The notes under the pieces are model-generated. The model was not told where the DNA came from. It did not search any database and worked only from the letters and a program-made list of their open reading frames with translations. Made by a program: the position numbers and the translations under genes. A stretch of 64,000 bases of DNA, taken from the NCBI GenBank assembly GCA_041393495.1, contig JAWKKA010000001.1:281877-345876 (forward strand), given 5' to 3'. Position 1 is the first letter of the stretch. Every line of letters begins with the position of its first letter. The stretch is from RHKX01 sp041393495 (lineage in GTDB: Bacteria > Actinomycetota > Thermoleophilia > Solirubrobacterales > 70-9). Shown here in pieces: positions 59,966 to 64,000 of the stretch.

Positions 59966-61801
59966 ATGCCCGCCTCCTCGCCATCGCCATCGAGCCCGGC
60001 CGCGCCGCCCGAGCTTCCGGTCACCGCCGACCGTCCGGCGCTCCAGCCGATCCGGCGGAAGCGGCCGTTCGGCGTCCGCCTCTGGCTCGGCCTGATGTTC
60101 TCGGCGATCGGGATCCTGACCGGCGCCACCGTCTACATCGTCGTCGCCGGCTCGAGCGAGGGAGCGGCCGAGAGTCGCTCCCAGGACCTCGCGGTCGGCC
60201 GGACGCTGCGCGTCCGCGAGCAGGTCGAGCCGGAGCTTCCGGCCGGCCGGCTGACGAAGGGGAACGCGCCCGTGGACGCGCTCAGGGAAGCGCAGCCGTC
60301 GGAGGACTTCCGGGCCTGGCTGTTCAACAACCCCGCCCGCGGGCCGGCCCGGCTCGTCAGCCCCGAGAGCGTCGCCGGGCTCAGCATCACGACGATCCGC
60401 GGCCATCGCGCCGCTGTCTCGGCGGCGCTGAGCGGCGACCTCTACGTCGATTCCGAGCTGCCCGACGACCGGACGATGGTCGCCGTCCTGCTCGTCGGCG
60501 AGCGGGGCGTGCAGGGCGTCCTGCTCTCGATCTCGGATCGGCCGGAGGAGGTCCAGTCGGCGCTGCAGGCGCTCGCCGGCCAGCGGCTGACGGCGCTGAT
60601 CGTCTCCGTCCTCGTCGCCGGCTTGATCGGCTTCCTCGTCGCGAGCCTGATCACCTCCCGCGTGAAGCGGCTCGCGTCGACCGCCGAGGATCTCGCCGAG
60701 GGCCATCTCGACACGCCCGTCTACCCGAGCGGGCGTGACGAGATCGGCGACCTCGGCCGCACCCTCGACTCGATGCGGATCGCCCTCGCCGAGACCTTCG
60801 ACGCGCTGTCGTCGGAGCGCGACCGCCTCTCGGCGATCTTCACCTCGCTCGACGAGGCCGTGATCGTCGTCGACCCCGACGGCGACGTCCGCTTCGCCAA
60901 CCCCGCCTCGCAGAGGCTGATCGGCGAGGACGGCGCCGTCGTCGACGCGCTGCGGCCGTGGATCCGCCGCGCCACCCACCGGGGCAGCGCCGAGTCTGAC
61001 CACGTCGCGATCGACGACCGCGTCTACGCGATCGGCGCCCGCTACCTGCCGGCCGAGCGCTCGGCGCTGCTCGTCGTCCGCGACCGCACCGACGAGCTCC
61101 GCCGCGACCAGGCCGAGCGCGAGTTCGTCTCGAACGCCGCCCACGAGCTCCGCAACCCGATCGCCGGGATGTCCGGGGCGATCGAGGTCCTGCGCTCCGG
61201 CGCCAAGGACGACCCCGAGGCGCGCGAGCACTTCCTCGGCCGGCTCGCCGCCGACGTCGACCGGGTCAGCAGGCTCACGAAGGCGCTGTTGACCCTGGCC
61301 CGGATGGAGGCGATCGGCGAGGGCGAGGCCGACGTCGTCAGCGTCGACATGGCGATCAGGGAGGCGATCGCGGCGCTCGACGAGCAGACGACGGAGGGCA
61401 TCGACCTCGAGACCGAGGTCGAGCACGACCTCGTCGCCGAGGCCGACCCGGTGCTCCTGCGCCAGGTCCTGATCGGGCTGCTCACCAACGCCTTCAAGCA
61501 CACTCCCGCCCCCGGCGTGGTTACGCTTCGCGCGCGGTTGGAGAGCGAGGGCAGAGTCGTGATCGAGGTCGAAGACACCGGCACCGGGATCCGGGCCGAC
61601 GAGCGGGATCGGGTCTTCGACCGCTTCTACCGCGGCAGCGGCTCGCTCGAGCGCGAGGGCTTCGGGCTCGGCCTCGCGATCGCGAAGCGGATGGTCGATG
61701 TCATGGGCGGTGCGATCAGCGTCGACTCCGAGGAGGGCCGGGGCAGTACTTTCAGGGTCGAGCTGCGCGCCGCGGAGACGACCTCGACGCCGGTAGCTTG
61801 A
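59966..61801 (+). CDS. Two-component sensor histidine kinase
   Basis: This 611-residue membrane kinase has a polar N-terminus, a first helix near residues 38-62, an extracytoplasmic sensor of about 140 residues, and a second helix at about 210-230 ('VSVLVAGLIGFLVASLITSR'). A HAMP segment ('RLASTAEDLAEGHLDTPVYP') and a PAS-like domain ('AVIVVDPDGDVRFANPASQR') follow. The phosphorylated His is H393 in 'FVSNAAHELRNPIAGMSGAI'. The ATPase has N, G1, F and G2 boxes ('LLTNAFKHTPAPG', 'VEDTGTGIRADE', 'DRFYRGSG', 'GFGLGLAIAKRMV'). The stimulus is unknown. The response-regulator gene follows, the reverse of the more common order. Confidence 0.93.
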   Translation: MPASSPSPSSPAAPPELPVTADRPALQPIRRKRPFGVRLWLGLMFSAIGILTGATVYIVVAGSSEGAAESRSQDLAVGRTLRVREQVEPELPAGRLTKGNAPVDALREAQPSEDFRAWLFNNPARGPARLVSPESVAGLSITTIRGHRAAVSAALSGDLYVDSELPDDRTMVAVLLVGERGVQGVLLSISDRPEEVQSALQALAGQRLTALIVSVLVAGLIGFLVASLITSRVKRLASTAEDLAEGHLDTPVYPSGRDEIGDLGRTLDSMRIALAETFDALSSERDRLSAIFTSLDEAVIVVDPDGDVRFANPASQRLIGEDGAVVDALRPWIRRATHRGSAESDHVAIDDRVYAIGARYLPAERSALLVVRDRTDELRRDQAEREFVSNAAHELRNPIAGMSGAIEVLRSGAKDDPEAREHFLGRLAADVDRVSRLTKALLTLARMEAIGEGEADVVSVDMAIREAIAALDEQTTEGIDLETEVEHDLVAEADPVLLRQVLIGLLTNAFKHTPAPGVVTLRARLESEGRVVIEVEDTGTGIRADERDRVFDRFYRGSGSLEREGFGLGLAIAKRMVDVMGGAISVDSEEGRGSTFRVELRAAETTSTPVA

Positions 61802-61851
61802 CGCCCGATCGTGATGACCCGGCAACGGAGTGAGCGAATGAAGAGGTCGAT

Positions 61852-62562
61852 GTGAGCAGTGGACGGATCCTCGTGGCCGACGACGAGCCGTCGGTCCGCG
61901 AGTCGGTTGGCTACGCGCTCGAGCAGGAGGGCTACGCGGTCACGCTCGCGGCCGACGGCGACGACGCCGACGCGAAGCTCGGCAGCGGCGAGGTCCCGTT
62001 CGACCTGCTCGTCCTCGACATCATGATGCCGGGCCGCAGCGGCCTCGACCTCTGCCGCGACATCCGCGGCCGCAGCGCCGTGCCGATCATCCTCCTGACC
62101 GCCAAGGACGCCGAGGTCGACAAGGTCGTCGGCCTCGAGGTCGGCGCCGACGACTACGTGACCAAGCCCTTCAGCGTCCGCGAGCTGCTCGGCCGCGTCC
62201 GCGCCCAGCTCCGCCGCCGCGAGCTCGACCGGGCCTCGACCGCCGAGGGCGGCTCGAGCACGATCGACGCCGGCGACGTCTCGATCGACCTCGCCCGCCA
62301 CCTCGTCACCGTCCGCGACGAGCCGGTCAACCTGACCCGCTCCGAGTTCCAGGTCCTGCGGCTCCTCGCCGAGCGCCCCGGCCAGGTCTTCAGCCGGCTC
62401 GAGATCATGGAGGAGCTCTGGCAGTCGGAGTTCTCGGGCGACGTCCGCGCCTGCGACGTCCACATCTCCAACCTGCGCCAGAAGATCGAGCGCGACCCCC
62501 AGGACCCGGAGCTGGTCGTGACCGTGCGCGGGATCGGCTACAAGCTCGTCGAGCCTGAGTGA
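61852..62562 (+). CDS. OmpR/PhoB-type response regulator
   Basis: This 236-residue DNA-binding regulator starts at GTG 61852, 50 bases after the kinase stop. The receiver domain has 'RILVADDEPSVRESVGYALE' with the acidic pair, the phospho-acceptor Asp in 'DLLVLDIMMPGRSGLDLCRD', 'IILLTAKDAEVDKVVGLEVG' and the Lys in 'ADDYVTKPFSVRELLGRVRA'. The C-terminal winged helix shows 'VNLTRSEFQVLRLLAERPGQ' and 'DVHISNLRQKIERDPQDPEL', followed by 'GIGYKLVEPE', which is the standard OmpR end. Targets are unknown. Confidence 0.95.
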   Translation: MSSGRILVADDEPSVRESVGYALEQEGYAVTLAADGDDADAKLGSGEVPFDLLVLDIMMPGRSGLDLCRDIRGRSAVPIILLTAKDAEVDKVVGLEVGADDYVTKPFSVRELLGRVRAQLRRRELDRASTAEGGSSTIDAGDVSIDLARHLVTVRDEPVNLTRSEFQVLRLLAERPGQVFSRLEIMEELWQSEFSGDVRACDVHISNLRQKIERDPQDPELVVTVRGIGYKLVEPE

Positions 62563-62673
62563 GCCCCTGGCGGGCCGGCAGGCCGCTGCTCGGCGTCATC
62601 GCCCGGCTCGTGGCCCTTCGGCCACTTCCCCGGACTCTTCCTTGATCAGCGACCTCCCAACCGCGCCAGGATC

Positions 62674-63582
62674 GTGATCGGTCGCTTCGCGCCGTCACCG
62701 ACCGGCGAGCTTCATCTCGGCAACCTGCGCACGGCGCTGCTCGCCTGGCTGTTCGCACGGAGCGTCGGAGCCGGCTTTCTCGTCCGGATCGAGGACCTCG
62801 ACCCCGACCGCAGCCGCGCCGAGCACGTCGGCGGCCAGCTCGCCGACCTCGCCGCGATCGGGCTCGACTGGGACGGCGAGCCGGCCCGCCAGTCCGGGCG
62901 GGCGGACCTGCACGCGGCGGCACTCGAGTGCCTGCGCGCGGCCGGCCTCGTCTATCGCTGCTTCTGCTCGCGCCGCGAGGTCCGCGAGGCCGCCTCGGCG
63001 CAGCACGGCGAGGCCCCCGAGGGCTTCTATCCGGGGACCTGCCGGGCGCTGAGCGACGCCGAGTCGGAGCGCCGGGCCGGCGCCGGCGAGGAGCATGCGC
63101 TCCGCCTCCGCGCCGGCCTCGCCGAGATCACCTACCGCGACCGCCTCCACGGCGAGCGCAGCGAGCCCGCCGACGACATCGTCCTGCGCCGCCGCGACGG
63201 CGTCGTCGCCTACAACCTCGCGGTCGTCGTCGACGACGACGAGCAGGGGATCGGCGAGGTCGTCCGCGGCGACGACCTCCTACCCGCCACCGCCGCCCAG
63301 GCGCTGCTCTGCGACCTGCTCGGGATCCGCCGCCCGGCCTGGACGCACGTGCCGCTCGTCCTCGGCCCCGACGGCACCCGCCTTGCCAAGCGCCACGGCG
63401 CGATCACGCTCGCCGCCCTCGCCGAGGAGGGCCTGACCCCGGCCCACGCGCTCGCCTGGATGGCCCGCACCCTCGAGCTCGCGGCGCCCGCCGAGCAGGT
63501 CACCCTCGCCGACCTCCTCGCCCGCTTCGACCCGGACCGGCTCCCGACCGAGCCGACCACGTTCACCGGCATCCGCCCGTAG
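62674..63582 (+). CDS. gluQ: Glutamyl-Q tRNA(Asp) synthetase
   Basis: This 302-residue truncated GluRS-like enzyme attaches glutamate to queuosine in tRNA-Asp rather than to the tRNA end. GTG 62674 begins (M)IGRFAPSPTGELHLGNLRTA, the HIGH-type motif (HLGN). The zinc site is C96, C98, Y119, C123 ('YRCFCSRREV' and 'GFYPGTC'), which distinguishes this group from most full-length GluRS. The KMSKS counterpart is 'GTRLAKRHGAITLAAL'. The anticodon-binding half of GluRS is missing, as expected. It is 13 bases upstream of a tRNA-Thr gene, which is not its substrate. Confidence 0.88.
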   Translation: MIGRFAPSPTGELHLGNLRTALLAWLFARSVGAGFLVRIEDLDPDRSRAEHVGGQLADLAAIGLDWDGEPARQSGRADLHAAALECLRAAGLVYRCFCSRREVREAASAQHGEAPEGFYPGTCRALSDAESERRAGAGEEHALRLRAGLAEITYRDRLHGERSEPADDIVLRRRDGVVAYNLAVVVDDDEQGIGEVVRGDDLLPATAAQALLCDLLGIRRPAWTHVPLVLGPDGTRLAKRHGAITLAALAEEGLTPAHALAWMARTLELAAPAEQVTLADLLARFDPDRLPTEPTTFTGIRP

Positions 63583-63595
63583 ACTGCGGGGTCGC

Positions 63596-63668
63596 GCCGA
63601 CGTAGCTCAGCTGGTAGAGCACTTCACTCGTAATGAAGGGGTCAGCGGTTCGAATCCGCTCGTCGGCT
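63596..63668 (+). tRNA. tRNA-Thr (anticodon CGT)
   Basis: The 73-base cloverleaf has the acceptor stem GCCGACG/CGTCGGC with discriminator T, a D-arm starting GCTCAGCTGGTAGAGC, the anticodon stem-loop CTTCACTCGTAATGAAG (anticodon CGT, reading ACG) and the T-arm AGCGGTTCGAATCCGCT. No CCA is encoded. Between gluQ and this gene are 13 bases, so it may be cotranscribed. Confidence 0.95.
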
Positions 63669-63701
63669 TGCCGCGGACGGCTCGCCGGGCGGCGGTCCCG
63701 G

Positions 63702-64000
63702 TCAGGGCCGCTGCGCGCTCACGGAGACGTTCTGGTGCGTCGACTGGTAGTGAGCCGAGTAGGCCGCGAGGTCGGGGAACAGCTCGGCGCACTCCGGGCA
63801 TCGAACCACCTCGCTCGCGCCGTTATCGAGGGCCGGCGGAGTCCAGCCGAGCCGCCGCGCCAACTGTTCCTCCGTCTCCGGCTCCCGGTTCTCCTCGCAG
63901 CGCCGGAGCAGGTAATAGCCCATCAGGGTCTCCCGAAAGCCCTCTTCGGCCCGAACGAAGACGAAGCTCCCGTTCACCAGCTCCCAGCCCTCTCGGCAGA
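63702..64000 (-). CDS. C2H2 zinc-finger protein (5' end outside the window)
   Basis: The frame is open from the right edge to the stop at 63702, about 99 residues. GTG 63977 could start it, but the upstream codons read 'CREGWELVNGSFVFVR', a DUF4177-like phrase, so it probably begins beyond 64000. The middle ('GFRETLMGYYLLRRCEENRE') is helical. The C-terminal part, 'CPECAELFPDLAAYSAHYQS' plus the next T-H, is a canonical C-x2-C-x12-H-x4-H zinc finger, common in eukaryotes but scarce in bacteria. The function is unknown. It is convergent with the tRNA gene. Confidence 0.7.
   Translation of the reverse strand, partial: CREGWELVNGSFVFVRAEEGFRETLMGYYLLRRCEENREPETEEQLARRLGWTPPALDNGASEVVRCPECAELFPDLAAYSAHYQSTHQNVSVSAQRP

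Overview
The window is a very GC-rich stretch of chromosome from a Gram-positive-type actinobacterium, most likely class Thermoleophilia (Solirubrobacterales-like). Grounds: codon third positions are almost all G or C; GTG, TTG and one probable CTG starts occur; many starts lie a few bases after a TANNNT-type -10 box; c-di-AMP riboswitches precede cell-wall hydrolases; and one exported protein (28042-28734) has the short degenerate repeats ('NAVTTPKI') and 'LTYANV' signal region I associate with that class. The class assignment is inference. No phage, transposase, integrase or CRISPR array was seen.

Layout. (1) 1-10521, minus strand: respiratory complex I genes nuoA-B-C-D-E-F-G-H-I (nuoI cut by the left edge), interrupted by two plus-strand genes, a YczE-like membrane protein between nuoE and nuoF and a small coiled-coil protein between nuoI and nuoH. 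(2) 10628-16441: a small membrane protein, a flavin reductase, a lipoprotein cytochrome c, serS with a CTG start, a tandemly duplicated YjdF-like membrane protein, msrB and a hot-dog thioesterase. (3) 16511-20324: a five-gene minus-strand operon in which every gene overlaps the next (DsbA-like protein, unknown protein, NmrA-like reductase, SRPBCC protein, alpha/beta hydrolase). (4) 20494-23786: riboswitch-controlled C40 peptidase, ctaA, an NAD(P)-binding protein and a 1-Cys peroxiredoxin. (5) 23888-32112: two copper ATPases, a CopZ-like chaperone and two CsoR-type operators, with a flavin monooxygenase and small genes between. The second ATPase has a CPD instead of a CPC motif.

(6) 32139-46575: an exopolysaccharide locus with a polysaccharide deacetylase, an acetyltransferase-like protein, three glycosyltransferases, an aldo/keto reductase, a BY-kinase co-polymerase, a second co-polymerase with a dead-looking kinase domain, a Wzy-like polymerase, a Wzx-like flippase and a nucleotide-sugar epimerase. 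(7) 46703-48701: a methyltransferase, then a repeat-rich module holding a riboswitch-controlled M23 peptidase and a coupled small membrane protein, bracketed by two similar 40-bp direct repeats. (8) 48705-53502: B12-dependent ribonucleotide reductase, a hemolysin III-like protein, a GNAT protein and small genes. (9) 53384-55534: a DUF559/AbiEi-like protein, a 19-bp tandem repeat and a siroheme synthase-like dehydrogenase. (10) 55550-64000: 56-bp tandem repeats, an archaeal-looking type IA topoisomerase broken by six single-base indels, tmk, holB, a histidine kinase/response regulator pair, gluQ, tRNA-Thr(CGT) and the end of a C2H2-finger protein.

The main leads are the topoisomerase indel cluster, the paired c-di-AMP riboswitches and repeat-flanked hydrolase module, the CPD copper ATPase, the active/inactive BY-kinase pair, and the overlapping five-gene operon.
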